A stretch of 64,000 nt of DNA from CAYNFH01 sp964396385 (GTDB lineage: Bacteria > Armatimonadota > Chthonomonadetes > Chthonomonadales > CAJBBX01): NCBI GenBank assembly GCA_964396385.1, contig CAYNFH010000003.1, positions 13,946-77,945 on the forward strand, given 5' to 3'. Positions 25,508 through 33,018 of this stretch are shown here, one piece after another (the first letter of the stretch is position 1; every line of letters starts with the position of its first letter). The notes under the pieces were generated by a model, which did no database searches, had not been told where the DNA came from, and saw only the letters and a program-made list of their open reading frames with translations. A program made the position numbers and the translations under genes.

Positions 25508-26797
25508 ATGCGTACAACCCTTTGGAATCTCGCTCGCTGCGTCCTGCTGGTTGCGGTTGTGTCCATGGCGCAATCCCCCTGCTGCCTGTCACAAGCGGCT
25601 GTTGCCTGGGGAGGCAACGTAAACGGCCAGCTCGGGGATGGAACCAACACGAACCGAAGCGCTCCGGTCCAGGTGAGGGATCCCGGCGATCCCACCGGCT
25701 TCCTGCAGAACGCCGCCGCCATTAGCTGCTACGGGTTCCACAGCGTGGCGCTCAGGACGGACGGCACCGTTTGGACGTGGGGGCTCAACAACTACGGCCA
25801 GCTCGGAGACGGAACTTCGACGGATCGGAATACGCCGGTGCAGGTAATCGACCCGACCGATCCAACGGGCTTCCTGCAAAACGTGGTGAGCGTGGCGACG
25901 GGCGGCTACCATACGCTCGTCGTGAAGGCGGACGGCACCGTGTGGGCCTGGGGCAACAATAACTTTGGCCAGCTAGGCAACGGCACGACGGTCAACAGCA
26001 GGGTCCCTGTGCGGGTACTGGATTCCGCCGACCCGTCTGGCTTCCTGCAGAATGTGTCCGGAGTAGCCGGTGGCGACGCGCAGACGGTAGCCGTAAAGAC
26101 AGATGGGACCGTGTGGACCTGGGGAGCCAATAGCTATGGTCAGTTGGGAGACGGCACCACCACGGGCCGCTCCACACCGGTGCAGGTGAAGGACCTCAAC
26201 GATCCATCCGGGTACCTCCAGAACGCGGTGTACGTCCAGGGTGGGGCGTATCAGGCACTCGCTCTGCTGGCAGACGGGACGGTCCGCGGATGGGGCAGGA
26301 ACGATGAGGGCGAGCTGGGAGACGGCACCTTCATGAGCCGGACCTCCGCCGTACAGACGATAGACCCGACAGACCCCAGCGGATTCCTGCAAAACGTATC
26401 GGTGCTCTCGGGAGGGGCGTCCCACGGCGTTGTGCTGAAGGGAGACGGCACCGTCTGGGCGTGGGGCCACAATGGACTGGGCCAGCTCGGCGATGGCACT
26501 ACCACCTTCCGCAACTCCCCCGTGCAGGTTAAGGATCCAGGCGATCCAAGCGGGTTTATTCAGGGCGTCGCGAACCTAAACGTGGCGGGTGCGGGCTACC
26601 ACAGCCTTGCCATCAAGGCAGATGGGACGGCCTGGGCATGGGGAGACAACGACCACGGTCAGCTTGGGGATGGCACCACTGCCAACCGGCCCACTCCTGT
26701 TCAGGTCACGAACCCCTCGGACCCGACCGGATTCCTTCAGGGTGTGACGGCTCTGGCAGAGGGCGTCTACCACAACCTGGGTACCGTTACACCTTAG
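25508..26797 (+). CDS. secreted RCC1-repeat beta-propeller protein
   Basis: A 429-residue exported protein. The signal peptide ends near SMAQSPCCLSQA. Seven RCC1 repeats follow, each with a core like TVWTWGLNNYGQLGDGTSTD and the connecting segment VQVIDPTDPTGFLQNVVSV. They should close into a seven-bladed propeller. RCC1-like proteins serve as binding scaffolds; no enzyme motif is seen. AAAGGAGG lies eight bases before ATG 25508, an unusually strong ribosome site, suggesting high expression. It follows the HTH-membrane-propeller gene by 116 bases, the same layout as Kelch after the 7300 gene. Confidence 0.9.
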   Translation: MRTTLWNLARCVLLVAVVSMAQSPCCLSQAAVAWGGNVNGQLGDGTNTNRSAPVQVRDPGDPTGFLQNAAAISCYGFHSVALRTDGTVWTWGLNNYGQLGDGTSTDRNTPVQVIDPTDPTGFLQNVVSVATGGYHTLVVKADGTVWAWGNNNFGQLGNGTTVNSRVPVRVLDSADPSGFLQNVSGVAGGDAQTVAVKTDGTVWTWGANSYGQLGDGTTTGRSTPVQVKDLNDPSGYLQNAVYVQGGAYQALALLADGTVRGWGRNDEGELGDGTFMSRTSAVQTIDPTDPSGFLQNVSVLSGGASHGVVLKGDGTVWAWGHNGLGQLGDGTTTFRNSPVQVKDPGDPSGFIQGVANLNVAGAGYHSLAIKADGTAWAWGDNDHGQLGDGTTANRPTPVQVTNPSDPTGFLQGVTALAEGVYHNLGTVTP

Positions 26798-26871
26798 ATG
26801 GATCCACTCAGCCGGCGCCGGGCCATGAGAATCTCGCGGCCCCCCCTGTCTTGCGGGGAGGCCCAACTCTG

Positions 26872-27012
26872 TCAGGCCGCTAACACGCTTGCGGGGTCTA
26901 TGGCGGTTACGGCGGGATAGCGGGTGAAGTCAGTAGTATTGAAGGTGAGCAGGTAGGTGACGCCGTAAACGAGCAGCACGGCCACCAGACGGGCGTCGTG
27001 CGCCTGCCGTGG
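26872..27012 (-). pseudogene. C-terminal fragment of a PIN-domain toxin
   Basis: On the minus strand the frame directly after the dehydrogenase stop reads PRQAHDARLVAVLLVYGVTY, then LLTFNTTDFTRYPAVTAIDP and ASVLAA before TGA at 26872-26874. HDARLVA plus LLTFNxxDFxRY is the conserved C-terminal third of VapC-type PIN toxins. The N-terminal two-thirds, with the first catalytic acids, are missing. No start codon lies within it. The fragment is in frame with the upstream dehydrogenase and separated only by its TAG. Confidence 0.75.
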
Positions 27013-28098
27013 CTAGGACTGGATTCCGGCGACTTCGGTGCAGGAGCGCTGGGAGGAGGAGGAATCCTCCTCGTGGTGGGTGGCGCCATCGGCGCCCACG
27101 CGATGGGTGGGTTTGCCCCGTCGGAACGCGCGGATATTGCCGATGGTGGTGTCCAGGATGCGCTGGATGGCCTCCACGCTGTCCGAAGCGATGTGTGGGG
27201 TGATCAGCACGTCCGGGCGGCGCAGGAGGATCTGGTTGCGCAGAGCCACCTCCAGACTGTGCCGGCTCGCCTCCGGGTTGCCGAGGAGCTGCTGCTCGTC
27301 GCTCAGGTTCTCCTCTCCTTCCAGAACGTCCAGGCCCGCGCCGGCCAGGGTGCCCCTGTCCAGAGCCTCCACGAGGGCGGCCGAATCCACCAGCGCACCG
27401 CGCGCAGTGTTGATGAGGAGAGCGCCTCGCTTGAACAGCTCAATGTTGTGGAAGCCAATGAGGTGATGGCTCTCCGGCGTGAGCGAGGCATGGAGTGTAA
27501 CGATGTCCGAGCGGCGAAGCAGGTCCTCCAGTGCGGTGTAGGTGAACCCCGCGCGCCGGGCCAGGTCCGGCTTCTGAACCGGATCCGACGCAAGCACCCC
27601 CATCCCGAACCCCTGCGCCATCTGAACTACGAACCGGCCGATGTGCCCCACCCCAACCACGCCCAGGGTCTTGCCACGCAGGTCGAAGCCGCGGAGACCT
27701 TCCATGGAGAAGTCACCTGCGCTGGTGCGCGTATTGGCCGTACAGATATTGCGGGAAAGCGCCAGGATGAGCGCAAAGGTGTGCTCGGCCACGGTATTCT
27801 CGCCGTAGCTCGGCACGTTGCTCACCACGATGCCTCGCTGGGCGGCGGCCGCCACGTCGATATGCTCGAACCCCGTGGAGCGGGTAGCGATCAGCTTCAG
27901 ATTGGGTAGCGACTCGATCACGCCGGCCGACACTCTGGAGGTGACCGAGGTAGACAGAACGTCGGCGTGCTGCCCCATATCCGGAACCTGAGCCGGCCGC
28001 GTTAGGGGCTCCTCGAAGCTGTGGATGACTTCATCCTGGAGGTGATTCTCCAGGTAGCGACGCTTCTCGGCGTCTGCCTCAAACGCATAGATACTCAT
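27013..28098 (-). CDS. D-isomer-specific 2-hydroxyacid dehydrogenase
   Basis: A 361-residue NAD-dependent dehydrogenase of the D-lactate dehydrogenase type. It has the Rossmann loop GVVGVGHIGRFV, catalytic Arg in NTARGALVDSAALVEAL, Glu in AGLDVLEGEE and His in LITPHIASDS. It should interconvert a 2-keto acid such as pyruvate and the D-2-hydroxy acid. The substrate-binding domain opens with MSIYAFEADAEKRRYLENHL at ATG 28098. The last 25 residues (HHEEDSSSSQRSC and on) do not resemble the family and run into the remains of a PIN toxin, so the natural C-terminus may have been altered by a nearby rearrangement. A hypothetical gene lies 31 bases upstream. Confidence 0.9.
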   Translation of the reverse strand: MSIYAFEADAEKRRYLENHLQDEVIHSFEEPLTRPAQVPDMGQHADVLSTSVTSRVSAGVIESLPNLKLIATRSTGFEHIDVAAAAQRGIVVSNVPSYGENTVAEHTFALILALSRNICTANTRTSAGDFSMEGLRGFDLRGKTLGVVGVGHIGRFVVQMAQGFGMGVLASDPVQKPDLARRAGFTYTALEDLLRRSDIVTLHASLTPESHHLIGFHNIELFKRGALLINTARGALVDSAALVEALDRGTLAGAGLDVLEGEENLSDEQQLLGNPEASRHSLEVALRNQILLRRPDVLITPHIASDSVEAIQRILDTTIGNIRAFRRGKPTHRVGADGATHHEEDSSSSQRSCTEVAGIQS

Positions 28099-28129
28099 CT
28101 GCGCACATTCTGCCGGGCTGCCGCTGGAG

Positions 28130-28522
28130 CTAGTCCAGCGCCTGGGTTTGGGAAGGAGAAGTGGTGGGCCGTGGCGGCGTAAAGTCCACCCCGGCGGGCC
28201 TCCGCGCCCTGCGGGCCGCCTGCTCCTCGGTCGGGAGCTCGCCCCTGGCAATGGCGTCCCGAACGGCCTGCGCAATGCGTTCGGCTATCTCATGCAGGCG
28301 GGCATGGCGCAGCCACTCCGTATCGAGCGGCGCATCCCCGGGATAGAAGTACGTGTAGCCGTTGGCGACGTTGCGGAACGCGATGCAGGACGGCGTGCGG
28401 GAAGACGAGCTGTGCAGGATACGGGCGTGCTCGATGATGCGCCGCACGTGATCGTCCCGGCCCCTCAATGTCTCCGCGGCCACGGTCATCACCTGATTCA
28501 GCTTGTCCCGAAGCGCCTCCAT
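28130..28522 (-). CDS. hypothetical cytoplasmic protein
   Basis: A 130-residue protein without signal peptide. The first 45 residues (MEALRDKLNQVMTVAAETLR) are helical. The middle has SCIAFRNVANGYTYFYPGDA. The last 25 residues are Pro/Thr-rich. No family is recognised. It lies 31 bases before the 2-hydroxyacid dehydrogenase gene on the same strand and is probably cotranscribed. The open frame extends 24 codons further upstream into a tandem repeat, so ATG 28522 is the more likely start. Confidence 0.5.
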   Translation of the reverse strand: MEALRDKLNQVMTVAAETLRGRDDHVRRIIEHARILHSSSSRTPSCIAFRNVANGYTYFYPGDAPLDTEWLRHARLHEIAERIAQAVRDAIARGELPTEEQAARRARRPAGVDFTPPRPTTSPSQTQALD

Positions 28523-28547
28523 CGGTACTGCCCAGCCCCCAATCAAA

Positions 28548-28609
28548 GGATGAAGGATGAGGGATGAGGGATGAATCCGGAATTCATCCTTCATCCTTCA
28601 TCCCTCATC
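28548..28609. repeat. inverted GGATGAG heptamer repeats
   Basis: About four tandem units (GGATGAA, GGATGAG, GGATGAG, GGATGAA) at 28548-28574 are followed by the complementary TTCATCC/CTCATCC units up to 28609 around a CCGGAATT centre. They can form a long stem between the histidine kinase gene, which ends to the right, and the hypothetical gene. Confidence 0.65.
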
Positions 28610-28656
28610 CGTTGTCCATGAGTATGGCGTTGAACGTGGCCTTTCGGTTCCCCGAT

Positions 28657-29748
28657 TCAGCGGCCAACGCCGAGCATTTCCGTCCGGCCGCAGCACGCCG
28701 CCATCCACTCGCGGACCGGGAAGGTTACCACCGCCCGGGCGCCGCCTCCGGATGCATTCTCCCACGCGATCTGGCCCTTCAGGTCCCAGGCTGTGAGGCT
28801 CTGGATGAGCTCCATGCCCGTGTGCCCGGCCCGGCCTGGCTGGAACCCTTCCGGTAGGCCTCGTCCGTGGTCCCGCACCTCCAGCTCGGCGGTTTCTCCG
28901 TGCAGCAGGAGGGATAGCTCGATGTCACCCTCGCCGTGCTTGGCAGCGTTGCTGATGAGCTCGGTGGCAAGCACGATGAGGGAGGTCACCTGGCGAATAG
29001 GAAGCAGGAAATCGTCCGCCGTTAACCGGAGCTCCCGTTCACCAACCACGGAGCGGGTGAGCGGCAGCAGGTCCTGCAGCGCGGTCTTCGCGCTCATCGC
29101 TTCGATGTCGCCGTTCTGCTTGGCCTCCCGGGTGAGCACCTCGTGGAGGGCGGCGAGGGAGCGGATGTGCTGGCTCAGCCGCTTGAGCTCCGCCACGGGT
29201 ACCGTGTCCCCGTCCTGCATCACCTGCATGTCCACCAGCGCGGAGATTACCTGGAGGTTGTTCTTCACCCGGTGGTGCGTCTCCGCCATCGCCATTCGGA
29301 GCCGCTCCTGGATGCGCTTGCGCTCAGTCACGTCGAACACCGCGACAAGTCGGGCCTCACGAGAGCCCCAGACGATGGGCTGCGTGGTCAGCTCTACGTC
29401 GATGATAGCGCCGTCGCGCGTGCGGTGGATCCACTCACCCCCAAAGGGCTGGTTGGCTCGGATGGCGGAGATTGCGTCCAGCAGTCTCCGCGCCTCCTCC
29501 GGTGGGCCGATGTCCAGCACCGAAAGCGCAAGGAACTCGTCCCGCGAGAAGCCGTAGTGGCGCACGGCGGCCTCGTTAACGGCGAGAAAACCGAGAGTCT
29601 GGTGGTCCAGCACCCACATGGGCAGCGGGTTGGCTTCGAAGAGGAGCTGGTACTCGCCATCTGTGGGCCGGGCGGCGCGCTGCTCGTGCAGGAGGGTGGA
29701 AAGGACGGCGATGGTGGGGTTGGGAACGGCGACAGACGCTTCCGACAT
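28657..29748 (-). CDS. PAS-domain sensor histidine kinase of the HisKA_2 type
   Basis: A 363-residue cytoplasmic sensor kinase. Residues about 33-145 form a PAS domain (YQLLFEANPLPMWVLDHQTL, ending VAVFDVTERKRIQ). The HisKA_2 segment ETHHRVKNNLQVISALVDMQ follows, with H159 as the likely phosphorylated residue. The ATPase domain has the N box ATELISNAAKHGEG and the G1 box VRDHGRGLPEGF, ending in GGGARAVVTFPV. No membrane segment, so it reads a cytoplasmic signal. No response regulator is adjacent. The start is ATG 29748 after GGGAGACTGCT. Confidence 0.92.
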   Translation of the reverse strand: MSEASVAVPNPTIAVLSTLLHEQRAARPTDGEYQLLFEANPLPMWVLDHQTLGFLAVNEAAVRHYGFSRDEFLALSVLDIGPPEEARRLLDAISAIRANQPFGGEWIHRTRDGAIIDVELTTQPIVWGSREARLVAVFDVTERKRIQERLRMAMAETHHRVKNNLQVISALVDMQVMQDGDTVPVAELKRLSQHIRSLAALHEVLTREAKQNGDIEAMSAKTALQDLLPLTRSVVGERELRLTADDFLLPIRQVTSLIVLATELISNAAKHGEGDIELSLLLHGETAELEVRDHGRGLPEGFQPGRAGHTGMELIQSLTAWDLKGQIAWENASGGGARAVVTFPVREWMAACCGRTEMLGVGR

Positions 29749-30027
29749 AGCAGTCTCCCTGAAATCGACGAGATAGAACTGTCCGCTCGTCGGGGAGCGC
29801 TCTGACCTATTCACCGCGCGAACGGGGACTCCTCCGCGACTTACCCCACCGCTTGCCCCTTAGAGAGGGCGAGGCAAAGCAGCGGGCATGGTGAGGTGCC
29901 TGACTCCGCGAAACTTGGTTCCGGTTTTCCTGTCTTAGAGAGAGTATCTATTCGTCGGCCGGGCTTTAGCCGTACGCCGCGCTATCCTGTTAGAAGTACC
30001 TGTTATCCGCCTTGGAAGGAGAGGGCC

Positions 30028-30333
30028 ATGAGGACCACGCGACCGAAAGTCCGGCTGATCATCCGTCGTGGACGCGCGTCTAGGCCGACCGCGGCGATAG
30101 CTTACGATACTAAGCGAGTGGAAGCCGTCGAGCGGCTGATCGCCCTCCTCGAGAGGTCGGCGTTTCCCGCTCGGCCGCACCGCATCGGTGTGCGCCCCGG
30201 GCGTGTCGATACGCGGTCGCTTCTGGAGCGGCTGAGAGCGGCCCGCGCCGTGTACGTGCTCTCCTCCGGCGTGGTGGCGCGCACCGGTCCGGGGGCGTAT
30301 ACGCGGGCTTCGTTGCAGGAGCTGGAAGAGTAG
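30028..30333 (+). CDS. hypothetical basic protein
   Basis: A 101-residue Arg-rich protein. The N-terminus MRTTRPKVRLIIRRGRASRP is strongly basic. The rest is mixed helix and strand (RVEAVERLIALLERSAFPAR, then YVLSSGVVARTGPGAY). No signal peptide or known domain. GGAAGGAGAGG stands four to eight bases before ATG 30028, so it is probably translated. It has no close neighbours on its strand; a gene fragment and palindrome field follow. Confidence 0.5.
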   Translation: MRTTRPKVRLIIRRGRASRPTAAIAYDTKRVEAVERLIALLERSAFPARPHRIGVRPGRVDTRSLLERLRAARAVYVLSSGVVARTGPGAYTRASLQELEE

Positions 30334-30384
30334 CCGGTCAGCCACGGCAGCCCGCCGGGACCATTCCCGGCAGGCTGCGAGCGT

Positions 30385-30536
30385 TTACCAGCGGTGACGG
30401 TAGAACCGGTGCGCGTAGAAGCCCCGGCCACGGTAGTAGCGGCCGCCTCCGATGCCGATGGAAAGGCCGAAGCTGGGCCCATAGTAGACCGGACCGTAGC
30501 AGGCCACGTAGCCGCGCGGGCGGCAGGGCGGCCGGA
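30385..30536 (-). pseudogene. C-terminal fragment of a Gly/Tyr/Arg-rich secreted protein
   Basis: The minus strand reads RPPCRPRGYVACYGPVYYGP, SFGLSIGIGGGRYYRGRGF and YAHRFYRHRW before a TAA at 30385. The composition resembles the small secreted Tyr-rich protein at 4225. The frame has no start codon and begins directly at the palindrome TGAGACA-T-TGTCTCA (30538-30552), where the upstream half is missing. Confidence 0.55.
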
Positions 30537-30537
30537 G

Positions 30538-30552
30538 TGAGACATTGTCTCA
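30538..30552. repeat. 15-bp palindrome TGAGACA-T-TGTCTCA
   Basis: Same arms as the palindromes at 16986 and 30951. It marks the point where the Tyr-rich gene fragment is cut off. Confidence 0.7.
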
Positions 30553-30605
30553 AAATGCAAACCGGCTCGGCAGCAGCGGATCACCGCCCTTCCCCTTCGA
30601 GGGGC

Positions 30606-30624
30606 AGCGTTCGAGCGAGGCGGG
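30606..30624 (-). repeat. 19-bp dispersed repeat, copy 2 (inverted)
   Basis: Read on the minus strand it is CCCGCCTCGCTCGAACGCT, identical to 17089-17107. It is flanked by palindromes as copy 1 is. Confidence 0.75.
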
Positions 30625-30692
30625 ACTCCCACGAGCACATTTGGCTTTGGCAAGTGGTGAGAGATGGAGCTCGTCGGGGCTCGCGTGGTACC

Positions 30693-30720
30693 CCAATTTG
30701 AGGGGATCCCCTCAAATTGG
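30693..30720. repeat. 28-bp perfect palindrome, CCAATTTGA ends, GGGGATCCCC core
   Basis: The left half is CCAATTTGAGGGGA and the right half its exact complement. The ends match the palindromes at 17149 and 31095 but the core differs. Confidence 0.85.
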
Positions 30721-30754
30721 CGCGGAGGGACATTGTATTGCGATGATGGCGTTC

Positions 30755-30790
30755 CACTACAATATGGCACCATGGCCTCAAATTGTAGTG
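30755..30790. repeat. inverted repeat CACTACAAT / ATTGTAGTG
   Basis: Nine-base arms at 30755-30763 and 30782-30790. The right arm is joined to CCTCAAATTG, a half-site of the palindromes nearby. Confidence 0.55.
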
Positions 30791-30950
30791 ATTTGCTCCC
30801 ATCGCTGGACGCGCATACCTCACCTGCGACTTCCGCCTGGACGCCCGTTAGCCCGCATGAGGGTGCCGTGCGGGATGCCCCTATGCCGGGCGCGCTAACT
30901 TGCCCAGGCAGACATCCAGTGCCTGGCTCAGATCGCCGGGTAGGACCATC

Positions 30951-30970
30951 TGAGACATTGTCTCAAATTG
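30951..30970. repeat. palindrome TGAGACA-T-TGTCTCA with AATTG extension
   Basis: Palindromic at 30951-30965; the right side continues AATTG, giving the TCTCAAATTG end of the other palindromes while the left side has lost the match. Confidence 0.65.
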
Positions 30971-31094
30971 AAAATAGACGGGATGTTCTGACCGGGAGAA
31001 GAGGCGGACGGGTACGGCGCTCTAGCTGTTTTCAGCAATGGTTGGCATGTGTTGGTCGATGGTTGATGGCCGGATAATTAGGACTGATAGTGCA

Positions 31095-31118
31095 AATTTG
31101 AGATCGCGATCTCAAATT
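31095..31118. repeat. 24-bp perfect palindrome, AATTTGA ends, GATCGCGATC core
   Basis: The left half is AATTTGAGATCG and the right half its exact complement. Fourth palindrome of the AATTTG-ended group. Confidence 0.85.
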
Positions 31119-31243
31119 GTAAACGCGATGAACCTGTTAGACGTTTCCCAGCTTCTGGTGTTGTTCCGGCGGAGGGCAAAGGACAGAAGCGCCCGCCCCG
31201 TACAGCGTGCTAGAATAGCGTAGCACTCCTACCAGGCAACCCT

Positions 31244-31819
31244 ATGTCCAGACCCGGCCGCTGCATACCTCTCCTATTTGCGCTGGTTTGCGCCTGCACG
31301 GCGGCTGCCGCACTGCAGAAAGGGCGAAAGCCCGCTCCGCCGCCGCTGGCGCGACCGTTTGCGCTGGCGGACGTGGAGGGCAAGCGGCACGCGCTGGCGG
31401 ACTACCGCGGCAAGCCGGTGGCGCTCCAGTTCTGGTGCGGGTGCCAGTGGTGCCATGACATGGCCAAGCTGTGGGGACAGGCGCAGCGCTCCGGCGCCCT
31501 CCAGGTGGGCGGGCAGATTCCCCCTACGCTGGTGGTCTTCGCGGGCAGCGCAGATGAGCTGAAGGGCTTTGCGACGGAGACGGGGCTCGATCCCGCCACC
31601 ACGGTGCTGATGCCGGACCCGGACCTGGCGGTAGCGCAGCCGTACCACGCCGTTCCCTGCCCGCGCGTGTTTGTGCTGGATTCGGGCGGCCGGATCCGGT
31701 ATACGAACAACCGCGCGGATGACGCCGCGCGCAAGGGCCCCGCTGCGCTCATCACTGGCCGCGCAGCGGACGCTCTCCAGGGTTTGAAGCCGCTTGCCGC
31801 GAAGGGCAAAAAGGGATGA
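31244..31819 (+). CDS. secreted thioredoxin-fold protein (AhpC/TlpA-like redoxin)
   Basis: A 191-residue exported protein. The signal peptide is MSRPGRCIPLLFALVCACTA. Residues about 33-165 have the redoxin fold: FALADVEGKRHALADYRGKP, then VALQFWCGCQWCHDMAKLW. The active site is an unusual C-G-C-Q-W-C, so the CxxC is CQWC with an extra Cys two residues before. The cis-Pro region is CPRVFVLDSGGRIRYTNN. It probably acts as an envelope thiol oxidoreductase. Its TGA overlaps an ATG in the next cistron, the DUF1573 gene. Confidence 0.8.
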   Translation: MSRPGRCIPLLFALVCACTAAAALQKGRKPAPPPLARPFALADVEGKRHALADYRGKPVALQFWCGCQWCHDMAKLWGQAQRSGALQVGGQIPPTLVVFAGSADELKGFATETGLDPATTVLMPDPDLAVAQPYHAVPCPRVFVLDSGGRIRYTNNRADDAARKGPAALITGRAADALQGLKPLAAKGKKG

Positions 31820-31887
31820 CCAGCAGAGTACACCGCCGGTGCCCGGCGACTAATGTCGCGGGCAACAGGAACAGAAAGTCCACCTTC

Positions 31888-33018
31888 ATGGACTCTGGAT
31901 TCCGATTCCGCGCAGGCGGACTTCGCGTGTTTGTTGCCGCCATTTCAATCTCCGCCTTGTCCACGAGTGCCGTCGCCCAGACGTCGCCATCGGGGCTGGT
32001 AGTGGAGGGGAAGGACGGCGTGATCGTCTACGGCCCCACACGGGCCCTGTTCGACTTCGGCACGGTGGACCCGCTCACCACGCCCAGGCTGGAGCACCTG
32101 TTCACGCTGAAGAACGGCGGAACGGCGACGCTCACGGTGGGCAACCTGATGCCTTCCTGCGGGTGCACCACGGCTCTGATCGGATCCGGAGACGAGCAGT
32201 CCCGCACGCTGGCGCCGGGCGCGGAGGCGAGCGTGCGCACGGTCTTAGACGTGGCCCACAGCTTCGGAGGAATGCTGGACAAGTACGTGACGGTCTACCT
32301 GCAGGGCCAGAGTGTACCGGCCGCCGTCCTGGAGCTGCGAGTAAACGTGCGGCCGCTAATCAGCTTCTCCAGACCGCTCATCGGGTTCGGGCAGGTGCCG
32401 ACGGGGGAAACCAGAAGCATTGACCTTACGGCTACGGTGGATGCCCGGCTGGCGTCTGGCGGCGTGCTGCCGAAGCTGGCATCGAGCGATCCGGACGTTA
32501 CGGTAGCCCCCTCCGGCGGGCAGACAGAGACCCTGCGGGACGGTAAGCCGATGCTCGCGCAGTCCTACACGTGCACGGTCTCCCCGCACGCGCACCTGGG
32601 AGTGCTGAACGGAACCGTCTACTTTCTCGTCCGCCCCTCCACGACGCCCCGCCCGGAGGACGCGCTTGCGAGCTTCTCCGTCCCGTTCAGCGGCGAAGTC
32701 ACGGGGAAGATCTCTGCTGCTCCCGCCACGGTCATGTTCGGGGCCGCCGCGGTGGGCCGGGAGGTGACGCGAACGGTGACCATCACAGGCGTCAATCCCG
32801 AAGCCGTGCGCGGGCTGCACTTAGGTGACCCCGGCCCATGGCTTACGGCGAAGATGGAGCCGCCCGCAGCCGACCGGCCGAACCAGGCGGCGCTCCAGGT
32901 CACGCTCACCAGCCACGCGCCTACCGGAAGCATCCAGTCCCACGTCGACATAACGACTACGGACGGGCAGCGGCTCGTAGTGCCGGTTATCGCCTACGTC
33001 GTACCCGTCCCGAAGTGA
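31888..33018 (+). CDS. secreted DUF1573-type protein
   Basis: A 376-residue exported beta-sandwich protein. The signal peptide is FVAAISISALSTSAVAQ. DUF1573 spans roughly residues 45-130: FDFGTVDPLTTPRLEHLFTL, followed by LMPSCGCTTALIG with the hallmark CGCT. A second Ig-like part (residues 200-376) has AATVMFGAAAVGREVTRTV and VDITTTDGQRLVVPVIAYV. The function of the family is unknown; members sit in the envelope. An earlier in-frame ATG at 31816 overlaps the redoxin stop (ATGA), but the signal peptide fits only ATG 31888, so coupling may involve the upstream one. The last bases overlap the next gene. Confidence 0.8.
   Translation: MDSGFRFRAGGLRVFVAAISISALSTSAVAQTSPSGLVVEGKDGVIVYGPTRALFDFGTVDPLTTPRLEHLFTLKNGGTATLTVGNLMPSCGCTTALIGSGDEQSRTLAPGAEASVRTVLDVAHSFGGMLDKYVTVYLQGQSVPAAVLELRVNVRPLISFSRPLIGFGQVPTGETRSIDLTATVDARLASGGVLPKLASSDPDVTVAPSGGQTETLRDGKPMLAQSYTCTVSPHAHLGVLNGTVYFLVRPSTTPRPEDALASFSVPFSGEVTGKISAAPATVMFGAAAVGREVTRTVTITGVNPEAVRGLHLGDPGPWLTAKMEPPAADRPNQAALQVTLTSHAPTGSIQSHVDITTTDGQRLVVPVIAYVVPVPK

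Larger units (their letters stand above)
30553..31243. other. gene-free stretch carrying dispersed palindromes
   Basis: No protein with family character is visible on either strand. Base composition is lower in GC than in the neighbouring genes. The stretch contains the 19-base repeat, three AATTTG/GAGACA-type palindromes and a nine-base inverted repeat, listed separately. A TAGAAT at 31211-31216 may be the -10 box of the redoxin gene. Confidence 0.65.
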
